From assembly GCA_934271065.1 (NCBI GenBank), contig CAKQQQ010000010.1, forward strand, positions 1 to 49,697: a stretch of 49,697 nucleotides of DNA, written 5' to 3'. The notes under the pieces were generated by a model. It had not been told where the DNA came from and did not search any database. It saw nothing but the letters and a program-made list of their open reading frames with translations. Numbering within the stretch: position 1 is the stretch's first letter; each line of letters starts with the position of its first letter. The translations under genes and the position numbers were made by a program. Shown here piece by piece: positions 16,837 to 23,439 of the stretch. Source of the DNA: an uncultured Clostridia bacterium. GTDB lineage: Bacteria > Bacillota > Clostridia > Christensenellales > Borkfalkiaceae.

Positions 16837-17466
16837 ATGATTAAAGAATATCGTTTCAGAAATCTGGATTACGTCGTTTCATTCCCCGACGGTTACGTCG
16901 AAGGCAATCGTTACCCGATAATTTTTCATACTCCCGGCGCAGGCGCGCGCGGCAGAGATTTAACGCTTATCAAATCGAATATCGGGCTTTTGGACAGGCA
17001 AGCCGAAGGCAACGAATATCTGAATAAATGCCTTATAATAATTCCGCAATGTTACGCGCAAAACTGGTTCGATATATACGACGAACTTCGCGATTTGTGC
17101 GACTATATATATAACGCGCCCTTTACCGATAAGCATAAATTTTACGGTTCGGGCATAAGTATGGGCGGCTACGCGATTTACCAACTGTTTATGACTTTTG
17201 CCGACAGGTTTGCGGCGGGTATCGTTTGCTGCGGCGGCGGAATGTACTGGAACGCCGAGCGTATAAAAGATATTCCGCTCTGGATTTTCCACGGCATACA
17301 AGACGACGTTATTTTCGTGGAAGAAGCGATTCGTATGACCGATAAATTACGCGGATTCGGCGGCGACGTCCGACTTACTCTGTACGATAACTGTTGCCAC
17401 GACAGTTGGAATCGAGCGTACGCCACGCCCGAACTCTACGAATGGCTGCTTTCTCAAAGCAGATAG
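16837..17466 (+). CDS. Alpha/beta-hydrolase (esterase/depolymerase type)
   Basis: I choose ATG 16837 (209 aa, MIKEYRFRNLDYVVSFPDGY), because upstream in-frame sequence lies in the leader and looks non-coding. The fold is recognisable: oxyanion region FHTPGAGARGRD, nucleophile elbow GSGISMGGYA with Ser at about 108, acid in HGIQDDVIFVE, and histidine in NCCHDSWNRAY. Similar single-domain cytosolic enzymes hydrolyse short esters, for instance on acetylated sugars. It is monocistronic, between two strong terminators. Substrate is unknown. Confidence 0.8.
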   Translation: MIKEYRFRNLDYVVSFPDGYVEGNRYPIIFHTPGAGARGRDLTLIKSNIGLLDRQAEGNEYLNKCLIIIPQCYAQNWFDIYDELRDLCDYIYNAPFTDKHKFYGSGISMGGYAIYQLFMTFADRFAAGIVCCGGGMYWNAERIKDIPLWIFHGIQDDVIFVEEAIRMTDKLRGFGGDVRLTLYDNCCHDSWNRAYATPELYEWLLSQSR

Positions 17467-17472
17467 TTTATA

Positions 17473-17515
17473 GGCGGGTTTTAACGCGTAACGCGTTAAA
17501 ACCCGCCCCTTTTTT
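17473..17515 (+). terminator. Intrinsic terminator of the esterase gene
   Basis: A perfect stem GGCGGGTTTTAACGCG / CGCGTTAAAACCCGCC with a 3-base loop is followed by CCTTTTTT. It begins 6 bp after the stop codon. Confidence 0.85.
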
Positions 17516-17545
17516 GAATTTTGCAAAGCGCACTTTTGTTGTCGG

Positions 17546-17646
17546 CAAAAATAATACGAACCTTGCAAAAACGCCGATATTTTCGATGATTTGTTGCAAA
17601 GGCGAGAACGGTAGTACTGAACGTACATCGTACGAGAATTTGCAAA
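17546..17646 (-). repeat. Dispersed structured repeat, partial copy
   Basis: The terminal motif AAAAATAATACGAACC (17547-17562) is followed directly by about 85 bp that match positions 124-202 of the first copy. The match includes the unusual stretch around GGCGAGAACGGTAGTACT. The first hairpin domain and the distal arm of the second are missing. The break at about 17646 coincides with the end of a truncated HD-domain gene, so the copy seems to have inserted with deletion. Confidence 0.7.
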
Positions 17647-17647
17647 T

Positions 17648-17733
17648 GCCCATACCTTAAGGAAATGATTGATATCATGCAGATTACCGTTATAAAAATC
17701 AATCATCTTTTCTATTGCATCTGAAATTTCCAT
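17648..17733 (-). pseudogene. HD-domain hydrolase remnant (N-terminus only)
   Basis: ATG 17733 starts MEISDAIEKMIDFYNGN, then LHDINHFLKVWAFA, the N-terminal signature of clostridial HD-domain phosphohydrolases (HDIxHFLKVxxyA). Homology stops at about 17648, where repeat sequence begins. An accidental frame runs on for about 100 residues of unrelated sequence. It begins 14 bp after ogt and would have been the last gene of the repair operon. The missing part is not found to the left, so this was not a clean insertion. Confidence 0.6.
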
Positions 17734-17746
17734 AATTTAATTCATT

Positions 17747-18280
17747 TCAAAGAGCCGTGCCTTTTTTCGGAATGAACAAACGGCTCATATCGGCCTTTTC
17801 AAGTTCAAGCAGTTTTATTTTCTTTTCTATACCACCCGCATATCCTGTCAGACTGCCGTTTGTTCCCACAACACGATGACAAGGGATGATAATCGAAATT
17901 TCATTATGTCCGACAGCGCCGCCGACAGCCTGCGCAGACATTCTTTCAATCCCCGTTTTTATTGCAATCTGTTTTGAAACGTCACCGTATGTGATGGTCT
18001 TACCGTAAGGAATCTGCGAAAGGATTTCCCATACTTTTTGTCGAAATACAGAACCTATGGGATGAAGCGGCGGCATAAAATCCGGTTCTTTTCCGCTGAA
18101 ATAAATATCGAGCCATCGCACACTTTCCGCAAGTACCGGTGTTTCCTTTTCTGAATGCTCGGCGGGGAGATTGTCTGCAAAATACTTTTCTCCGTCGAAC
18201 CAAAGTCCTGTCAGCCCGATTTCATCCGCCGCAAGCAAAATGCCGCCGAGCGGAGAATCGTAATGTTGAATGTAAGTCAT
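17747..18280 (-). CDS. ogt: Methylated-DNA--protein-cysteine S-methyltransferase
   Basis: The protein has 177 aa. The C-terminal domain has the RQKVWEILSQIPYGKTITYG DNA-binding helix and the active-site motif IIPCHRVVGTNGSLTGYAGG, with acceptor Cys at about 134. It removes O6-methyl or alkyl groups from guanine by suicide transfer to that cysteine. It is the fourth gene of a leftward alkylation-repair set, 3 bp after the monooxygenase-like gene. Base composition is plainer than in the CG-rich neighbours (fewer TCG and CGC codons), suggesting separate acquisition. Confidence 0.95.
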   Translation of the reverse strand: MTYIQHYDSPLGGILLAADEIGLTGLWFDGEKYFADNLPAEHSEKETPVLAESVRWLDIYFSGKEPDFMPPLHPIGSVFRQKVWEILSQIPYGKTITYGDVSKQIAIKTGIERMSAQAVGGAVGHNEISIIIPCHRVVGTNGSLTGYAGGIEKKIKLLELEKADMSRLFIPKKGTAL

Positions 18281-18283
18281 TGT

Positions 18284-18637
18284 TTATACCTCAAAGTATT
18301 TGTTCGAATCCTGCGGTGCTTCGGTGCGATCTGTATCCGAATAGGAACGAATTTCCGAGCAGACCGTTATTCTGTAACTTTCAAATAATTTTTCCCGACC
18401 TTCCTGTTGACTTATACGGTGCTGTATCGTGTTGCGCCAACGCTCTACAGCCGACTCATTTGTCCAGACATTCATTGAAAGCAATTTTCCTTCATCGGTC
18501 AGACTTGAAAATCGCTCCGCACGGATAAAGCCTTCAAATCCCGAAAGCAGCGGTTTCAACATAGCGGCAAGGTCAAGATACCGCTTCATACCTTCTTTTG
18601 TTGGTTTAACTTCAAATAACACGATTATGTTTTTCAT
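18284..18637 (-). CDS. Antibiotic-biosynthesis-monooxygenase (ABM)-like protein
   Basis: The protein has 117 aa. It starts MKNIIVLFEVKPTKEGMKRY and contains FEGFIRAERFSSLTDEGKLL and VWTNESAVERWRN, the pattern of dimeric alpha-beta-barrel ABM/DUF4188-like proteins. Known members degrade haem or oxidise small aromatics; the role next to DNA-repair genes is unclear. The gene is tightly packed between the ada-like fragment and ogt, so it is co-transcribed with them. Confidence 0.75.
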   Translation of the reverse strand: MKNIIVLFEVKPTKEGMKRYLDLAAMLKPLLSGFEGFIRAERFSSLTDEGKLLSMNVWTNESAVERWRNTIQHRISQQEGREKLFESYRITVCSEIRSYSDTDRTEAPQDSNKYFEV

Positions 18638-18644
18638 ATTTGTT

Positions 18645-18867
18645 TTATCCTTCCTTTATAAATCGATTCGGTTTGCGTCTTTTGCATGGTCGATAGCCAT
18701 TTTGAACGGCATCTTCATAAGCGTCATAAAATACAATGTTTTTCAAAAGCGGCTGTGCGGGACAACTCGGCAGACATACAATATGGGTTGTCCTCACGGC
18801 AACATAGAATTTACCGTCAAATTCTTTTTTCCGCTTTTGCATCGCGCCGATTTTTTTCCGTTGTCAT
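18645..18867 (-). pseudogene. Ada zinc-binding domain protein, frameshifted near its start
   Basis: The frame 18645-18842 encodes FDGKFYVAVRTTHIVCLPSC and ends GYRPCKRRKPNRF, a stand-alone Ada N-terminal methyl-phosphotriester domain. The fourth zinc cysteine of the canonical CKRC is replaced (CKRR). The natural start appears to be ATG 18867, overlapping the alkA-like stop as ATGA and preceded by AAAGG. That frame is separated by a seven-A run (18851-18857); one A fewer gives MTTEKIGAMQKRKK and joins the two. An internal start at ATG 18842 is the alternative. The protein is probably degenerate or poorly expressed. Confidence 0.6.
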
Positions 18868-19514
18868 AGCGATTTACCTTTCTTTTTTTGTGTGCAATCT
18901 TTAAGTTCCTGTATTGCGCCGCCTGCCACTGCCCAAAGATACAGACTTGCCACACTGCAATAGGGACTGAAACGACGACGGTATTTTTCGAACAGTTTAC
19001 GGTCGATTTTTCGATGTCGGTAAACCATGCGTAAACCGCGCTGTATTGCAAGGTCGTCGAAGCTGAAAACATCGGGGCGTTGTAAACAAAACAGCAAAAT
19101 CATTTCCGCCGTCCAAACGCCGATACCTTTCAATGCGCTCAATTCGCGGATCGCGTCGGCATCGCTCATGTGTTCCACAGCATCCAAATTAAAAGTTTTG
19201 CAATGAACTTTTTCGGCAAAATCCGTGATATATTCAGCCTTGCGAAATGTCATGCCCATTGATTGCAGTTTCGTCACACCCGCCGCACGGATCGTCTCTG
19301 CATTCACTTCGCCGAGTGTATCCTGCATCCTGTGCCAGATAGTAGCCTGTGCTTTGGTTGAGATTTGTTGTCCGATGATATGATGAACGACAGACGAAAA
19401 TAAATCCGTATCCACAGCGCGGTCAATATGTCCGATGCGGTCGATTACTTCGCAGAGCCGTTTGTCCTTTTGTCGCAGATATGAAATCTCCGTTTCTCCA
19501 TATTCAAAATGCAA
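18864..19514 (-). CDS. DNA-3-methyladenine glycosylase II (AlkA/HhH-GPD)
   Basis: The protein has 216 aa, starting at TTG 19514, eight bases after GGAGG. It has the helix-hairpin-helix and GPD core: VVHHIIGQQISTKAQATIWH, then LKGIGVWTAEMILLF with a following FSFDDLAIQRG that holds the catalytic Asp. It excises 3-alkyladenine and related bases from DNA in the cytosol. It heads the operon alkA-ada-ABM-ogt-(HD fragment), a compact adaptive-response set. It lacks the N-terminal domain of E. coli AlkA, as is usual in Firmicutes. Confidence 0.9.
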   Translation of the reverse strand: MHFEYGETEISYLRQKDKRLCEVIDRIGHIDRAVDTDLFSSVVHHIIGQQISTKAQATIWHRMQDTLGEVNAETIRAAGVTKLQSMGMTFRKAEYITDFAEKVHCKTFNLDAVEHMSDADAIRELSALKGIGVWTAEMILLFCLQRPDVFSFDDLAIQRGLRMVYRHRKIDRKLFEKYRRRFSPYCSVASLYLWAVAGGAIQELKDCTQKKKGKSL

Positions 19515-19636
19515 TGCGGTAACCTCCGATTGATAAACGTTTGAATTTGTAGTATAATTATATCATATTATTTTGCGCATTGCTATCCGAATATCGCCGA
19601 ATAATATAAAAATATCTCCGGAACAAGGGGATTCAG

Positions 19637-19819
19637 ATGGAAACTACATATATCAATTCTGTGAACTTAAACCAAAACACGAACTTTCCTTATCTTGTAT
19701 TGAACGTCTTAGACGGTGAAAGTTATCCTCGCAATCCCCGAAGTCAACGAAAAAGGACAAAATTATTGCGTTTATATCGGTTGCGATTAAAAGAAATAGC
19801 AACAATTTTTTGCCATTGA
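19637..19819 (+). pseudogene. Possible remnant of an AraC-type regulator N-terminus
   Basis: The frame begins METTYINSVNLNQNTNFPYL, then VLNVLDGESYPRNP, resembling the start of clostridial AraC/cupin regulators. After that the reading is unlike the family and stops at about 60 aa. It is preceded by a GGGG-containing site and is divergent from the repair operon, where an AraC/Ada-type regulator would be natural. It is probably a decayed gene; confidence is low because only about 35 residues look meaningful. Confidence 0.35.
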
Positions 19820-20031
19820 CTTGCGCTTTTCACTGTGCTACAACGGGGTGACGAAAGGCAAAAAACCGAAGCGGTATCTTTATTGTTATGTATATTGAAA
19901 AAACTGTTATACGGTCTTTCATAGCAAGCACCTGTTTTTGATCATAGAAAAAGCCGAGCGATTAAACGCCCGGCTGATTCTTCTTTTTGCCGTCTAAATC
20001 GACTTTTATGCCGAAAAAATCGACAGAAAAG
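19820..20031. other. Gene-free stretch with one terminator-like hairpin
   Basis: No convincing frame is present. AGCCGAGCG (19952-19960) pairs with CGCCCGGCT (19967-19975), followed by a T-rich run, so it may end a rightward transcript from the decayed gene upstream. Confidence 0.4.
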
Positions 20032-20069
20032 AATAATACGAACGCCAAATCTACGGTGTTCGTATTATT
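20032..20069 (-). terminator. Original tRNA-Gln terminator, with the repeat-family end motif
   Basis: AATAATACGAACGCC pairs with GGTGTTCGTATTATT around an 8-base loop. On the minus strand the hairpin is followed by CTTTTCTG. It lies 7-44 bp beyond the attachment core, so before integration it would have sat just downstream of tRNA-Gln. The 12-bp arm AATAATACGAAC is the same as the ends of the dispersed repeat at 17547 and at about 235-246. Confidence 0.55.
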
Positions 20070-20075
20070 TTCTCT

Positions 20076-20120
20076 TGGCTGGGGTAGAGAGATTTGAACT
20101 CCCGGATGACGGAGTCAGAG
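20076..20120 (-). repeat. attL: partial copy of the tRNA-Gln 3' half
   Basis: It matches 44 of 45 bases of 33206-33250 (anticodon loop to CCA on the minus strand). The 5' half of the tRNA is absent, so it is not a gene. Just inside, ATCTCTCTAACCCC (20131-20144) is complementary to GGGGTAGAGAGAT (20081-20093) with one bulge, so this end can fold into a tRNA-sized hairpin. Confidence 0.85.
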
Positions 20121-20249
20121 GCTCGATCTCATCTCTCTAACCCCGCAAAATTGCCGATTTTACCTTTAATTTTCTTCGTTTTTTATTTATTTACCCATTC
20201 TCGCCCAACACTCTTTTTATTCAAGCGTAAAAAAATATTCGCCTTACTC

Positions 20250-20380
20250 TTGACAAAGCGAATATTATATAGTAAAATGATAGTGCAAAGGGCGAAACTG
20301 GTATGGCAGTTAGCCTAATGTAAGATTGTTATTAAGAAATAACCGCCCAATTAGGACATCGGGGGCGGTTATTTCTTTTT
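20250..20380 (+). ncRNA. Antisense RNA antitoxin of the type I toxin locus
   Basis: The promoter TTGACA (20250-20255), 17-bp spacer, TAAAAT (20273-20278) gives a start near 20285. Transcription would run to the hairpin AGAAATAACCGCCC (20335-20348) / GGGCGGTTATTTCT (20363-20376) followed by TTTT, about 95 nt. It converges on the toxin mRNA, overlapping its stop codon and 3' region, the geometry of TxpA/RatA-type systems. There is no ORF. Confidence 0.6.
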
Positions 20381-20446
20381 GTTTTCGAATAACGTTTTAA
20401 TTATGTACGCAAAAAGAATCAAGCAAAATAAGGATATTACGTCCAT
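20369..20446 (-). CDS. Type I toxin: 25-aa membrane peptide
   Basis: ATG 20446 follows a very strong site (AAGGAGGT at 20456-20463). The product is MDVISLFCLILFAYIIKTLF then ENKKK: one hydrophobic helix and a lysine tail, like TxpA/BsrG/Fst and holin-like toxins. The promoter TTGCTA/TATAAT (17 bp, 20510-20538) gives a leader of about 57 nt. Such peptides depolarise the membrane. Inside a mobile element it would act as an addiction module. It is too short for routine gene calling. Confidence 0.65.
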   Translation of the reverse strand: MDVISLFCLILFAYIIKTLFENKKK

Positions 20447-20509
20447 TTTGCAACCACCTCCTTCGTAGGAAGTGCTAACCGCCGCAGGTCACCCCGTGCA
20501 CCGTTACGT

Positions 20510-20538
20510 ATTATACCGTATTCCGGCATAAATAGCAA
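20510..20538 (-). promoter_or_regulatory. Toxin promoter
   Basis: On the minus strand TTGCTA (20533-20538), 17 bp, TATAAT (20510-20515). The predicted start is near 20503. Confidence 0.6.
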
Positions 20539-20539
20539 C

Positions 20540-20918
20540 CGTATTGAATTATGTTTCCCCTTCTTCTTAAAGGGGTTTTATTTTACCCGCCGCAGCGGGA
20601 TCTCGTGGCAAACGACGAAACTACCCGTATCTTCTGCTTATCAGCCCTCTTATGAGCGACTAACGTCGCAAAAGAGCCTAACGGCTACTCAAAACGTCTT
20701 ACAGACTTAGCGATAATTAAGTTACTTAGAGGGGGCGAAGCCCCTCCACGCGCGAGGCTGAAATTCCGCCGAAGTTTCGTCGAGATCTTTTGGCACGACA
20801 AAATAAAGGGTAGAGTTACCACCTTTTTCGAAAATTTTTAACGCTCGAGGCGTCCCTCTTGCGTTATTTGTATCATCCTTATTTCATTATATACAATCGC
20901 GCGTACGCGCGAGATATG
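20540..20918. other. Gene-free region with several hairpins inside the element
   Basis: No ORF is supported. Short perfect or near-perfect stems occur: CCCGCCGCAGCGGG near 20587-20600, AGGGGGCGAAGCCCCT near 20731-20746, and the 16-bp palindrome TCGCGCGTACGCGCGA at 20897-20912, seven bases past the RepL-like stop. The last may terminate the leftward operon. The cluster could equally belong to a replication origin. Confidence 0.4.
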
Positions 20919-21347
20919 TCATCGTACAATTATTTCGACGTATTCTTGCCGAGCCGGCGCGACGTCGGATCTGAACGTCGTCCAACGTTTCAACGTCTCA
21001 TCGTATTCCTTAACGCTTCCGTTAAAGTAAAACAACGGGGATATGAATATTGTATTAGGCTGCCCCGTTCCGTAACTTTGATATCTGTATTTAATCGCTC
21101 CGTTCAGAGCAAGAAGCAGAAGCCAACCCTTGATCGTTCTGTCCGAAACAGTTTTGCCGTTTTCTTTAAGCGCTTCGGCAAGTTCGGAACGGTAAACTTT
21201 GACGACGTTCTTCGAGTTCGAATACGCCTCGTTTTTTTCCAATTCCGTCAAAAGGCATAATAAGGTCATTGCCGAACGAAATCTGCTCAATCGTCCGTCA
21301 AAAGCGCTTATCTCGCAATTTTTTACGGTTTTTTCGTCTTTCATCAC
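20919..21347 (-). CDS. RepL-like winged-helix protein, candidate replication initiator
   Basis: The protein has 142 aa. The central part reads VVKVYRSELAEALKENGKTV, then SDRTIKGWLLLLALNGAIKY, a winged-helix pattern. FISPLFYFNGS follows, resembling the INPxxxFxG end of RepL-type plasmid initiators. It is the last leftward gene, close to hairpin-rich DNA on both sides, as expected for an initiator beside its origin. No HUH or relaxase motif is present. A transcriptional regulator is the alternative. Confidence 0.5.
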   Translation of the reverse strand: MMKDEKTVKNCEISAFDGRLSRFRSAMTLLCLLTELEKNEAYSNSKNVVKVYRSELAEALKENGKTVSDRTIKGWLLLLALNGAIKYRYQSYGTGQPNTIFISPLFYFNGSVKEYDETLKRWTTFRSDVAPARQEYVEIIVR

Positions 21348-21480
21348 TCTGTCTCCGCAATTAGTTTCGCGCGTTCAGAATTTTGCCTTTTCATCGGCAA
21401 AATTCTAAAACACCTGTTCGGTCGCTACCCGTTTTTTATTATTCATATTCATTATTATTCTTACGGCGGTTGCCTACGGC

Positions 21481-21576
21481 AATTCGGAAAGAGACGCGCC
21501 CGACACCGTCCGCAACGCGGCTCCGCTCACATCGACAGCCGTCGTCGGGCGCGTCTCTTATCCGACTTTCCGAATT
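21481..21576. other. Long imperfect hairpin, candidate ssDNA origin or packaging signal
   Basis: Left arm 21481-21504 (AATTCGGAAA + GAGACGCGCCCGAC) pairs perfectly with GTCGGGCGCGTCTC (21544-21557) and TTTCCGAATT (21567-21576). It is 24 bp in all, with a 9-nt bulge. The apical part holds a further GCGG/CCGC stem. The distal arm contains the last codons and stop of the Zot-like gene. An 11-bp perfect hairpin (AGAATTTTGCC) lies about 95 bp to the left. Filamentous phages carry such structures in the main intergenic region. Confidence 0.5.
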
Positions 21577-23432
21577 TTACAATCCGTAGCGTTTCTTTTT
21601 TCCTTTAAGATATCCGTTTCGCCGACAAACTGCCGTTTATAATTCATATCCGCTTCGGAACGCCTGAACAGATCGCCGCAAATTTCTCTATCAAAATAAG
21701 CCGCGTAATCCTGTCTATATGCCCTATCGTCATAATCGGCAATTACCTTAGAAGGTATATATCTAACTTTCGCGCCGGATAGATTCTTTTCTTTTTCCTG
21801 TATACCCTTTTTCGCGCTTCCCGTCTCGGTATTTCGCGCGTGCCGATAAACCTGCCGACGAAACCCTATGCTATAAGTAAATTTCTTGAATTTTGCCATA
21901 AAACGCGCTGCGGCGGGCTTTCTGCCAACTTTCTTATCCAACGTATCGGATATAAAAAGATCGAGAAATTTATAAATTCCGAGCGCAATAACGGGCTTGC
22001 AAACCCATTCCTGGTATGAAATAACGGTATTCGTACCCATAACGCGCCGACAATCGATATATATGTTATTGTAGTCCTGTTCGCAACATATAACCGACCA
22101 TTTAAGAAAATGCCGCCCTAACCGGAACATATCAGACACGTCGTAATATTCCTTCTTATTGTTACTCTGTTCGCATTTAAGAACCGCGCCTATCTCGTCA
22201 AACAGCACTACCGAATAAAGCGGAAGACGCTCTACGCCGCGTATATGCGCAATACTTACCTTCGAGCACGACCGACCTTTTGAGTCGGTAATCGCTATAT
22301 TAGACCATAAACACGGGATACACGAACGCATTATGTAATAGTTATAACTTGCTTTGATCTCGTGATAATCAAGCAGTTCGTCGCGATCGTTACGTTTTAT
22401 TATTTCTTTTTCTCTGGAATGCCAAGACCAGAAATCCATTTGTAATTGACGCCACTTCATTAAAGCCATAACGTAAACTTCCTGAACGGCTTGAGACGTC
22501 TTCCCGCAACCGGGATCTCCCGCCTTACATTCGACTATACAATTGTTGTTTTCGGCTCTCGCCACGTCCTGAGCATAACTTAACGCAAAATATGTATAAA
22601 ACGTTGCGAAATGAACGAGACAAAAAGCCATAAAAAACAGTTTTGCGGTAAAGCCGAATCGAATATCTTTCCATATTTCCGGTAAAAATCTATATACGCA
22701 ATACAACCCGGCGCAATAAACAGATAATACGAACAGCGATCCGACCGTCTTGCCGACCACGCCGCCGTCACGATTTTTTAATAAAGCGCGAACCGCGAGA
22801 AAGGCTATCAGCGTATATATCGCCGCGCCCATATTTACCCGAAAAGCGTAGCGGGCAAAGTTCGAGATAAGAAACGCTATATCGATAACGAGCGGAATAA
22901 GATAATATAACATTCCGTTTTTACTCGCCTTGACGGCGTTCGTGAATATATATTTATCCCAGCCCAGCGGATTTTTGCTTTTTACAACCTTCTCCGACTT
23001 CTCGCGTATCGAAGCCGACGTCACGACGTTACGCTTCCAGCGCACCTGCCGCTCGTTTAATCCGACGTCGGAATCTTTACCGAAAATAAGTTCTTCGGCA
23101 GAATACACGACTGCCGGCGGATTTTTCAGCGCAGGAACGGTCAACCCGTTCTCGCCGCGTTCCGGGCGGATTCTCGTTACGCGATTTCCGCCCGCGGTGG
23201 AGAAAAAATCCAAGCCCGCGTCCGCATCGATGGCGCGGCGTTCTTCGACTACCTTCTTCCACTTTGCACGGTCAACACTCGTCTGTTCCGAGCGCGTAAG
23301 AACGGACGGGCGAAAAATAAAACCTTCGCCGTAAACGATCTTACTTCCCGACGGTTTATTTTCAGCAGCCTTTACAAGACTGTTAGTTCCCTGCTCGGAA
23401 CGCTCACGAGTTTTGACTATATCTCTTATCAT
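21558..23432 (-). CDS. Zot/pI-like membrane ATPase
   Basis: The protein has 624 aa. The N-terminal 165 residues are polar. Four membrane segments follow (about 173-192, 201-220, 227-249, 263-287). The ATPase has Walker A GDPGCGKT (305-312), Walker B VVLFDEIGAV (about 408-417) and FRLGRHFLKWSVICCEQDY (about 436-454), resembling the motor motifs of Zot/pI proteins that extrude filamentous virions. Unlike classical pI, the membrane segments precede the ATPase. FtsK/HerA-type DNA pumps are the alternative, but no relaxase accompanies it. The gene starts 8 bp after the 977-aa protein. Confidence 0.6.
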   Translation of the reverse strand: MIRDIVKTRERSEQGTNSLVKAAENKPSGSKIVYGEGFIFRPSVLTRSEQTSVDRAKWKKVVEERRAIDADAGLDFFSTAGGNRVTRIRPERGENGLTVPALKNPPAVVYSAEELIFGKDSDVGLNERQVRWKRNVVTSASIREKSEKVVKSKNPLGWDKYIFTNAVKASKNGMLYYLIPLVIDIAFLISNFARYAFRVNMGAAIYTLIAFLAVRALLKNRDGGVVGKTVGSLFVLSVYCAGLYCVYRFLPEIWKDIRFGFTAKLFFMAFCLVHFATFYTYFALSYAQDVARAENNNCIVECKAGDPGCGKTSQAVQEVYVMALMKWRQLQMDFWSWHSREKEIIKRNDRDELLDYHEIKASYNYYIMRSCIPCLWSNIAITDSKGRSCSKVSIAHIRGVERLPLYSVVLFDEIGAVLKCEQSNNKKEYYDVSDMFRLGRHFLKWSVICCEQDYNNIYIDCRRVMGTNTVISYQEWVCKPVIALGIYKFLDLFISDTLDKKVGRKPAAARFMAKFKKFTYSIGFRRQVYRHARNTETGSAKKGIQEKEKNLSGAKVRYIPSKVIADYDDRAYRQDYAAYFDREICGDLFRRSEADMNYKRQFVGETDILKEKRNATDCKIRKVG

Positions 23433-23439
23433 TTTAACC

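Noticed and set aside
20076..20144. A second tRNA-Gln gene
   Set aside because: Only the 3' half matches. The 5' part cannot form acceptor, D and anticodon arms in normal order, so it is the attachment-site copy.
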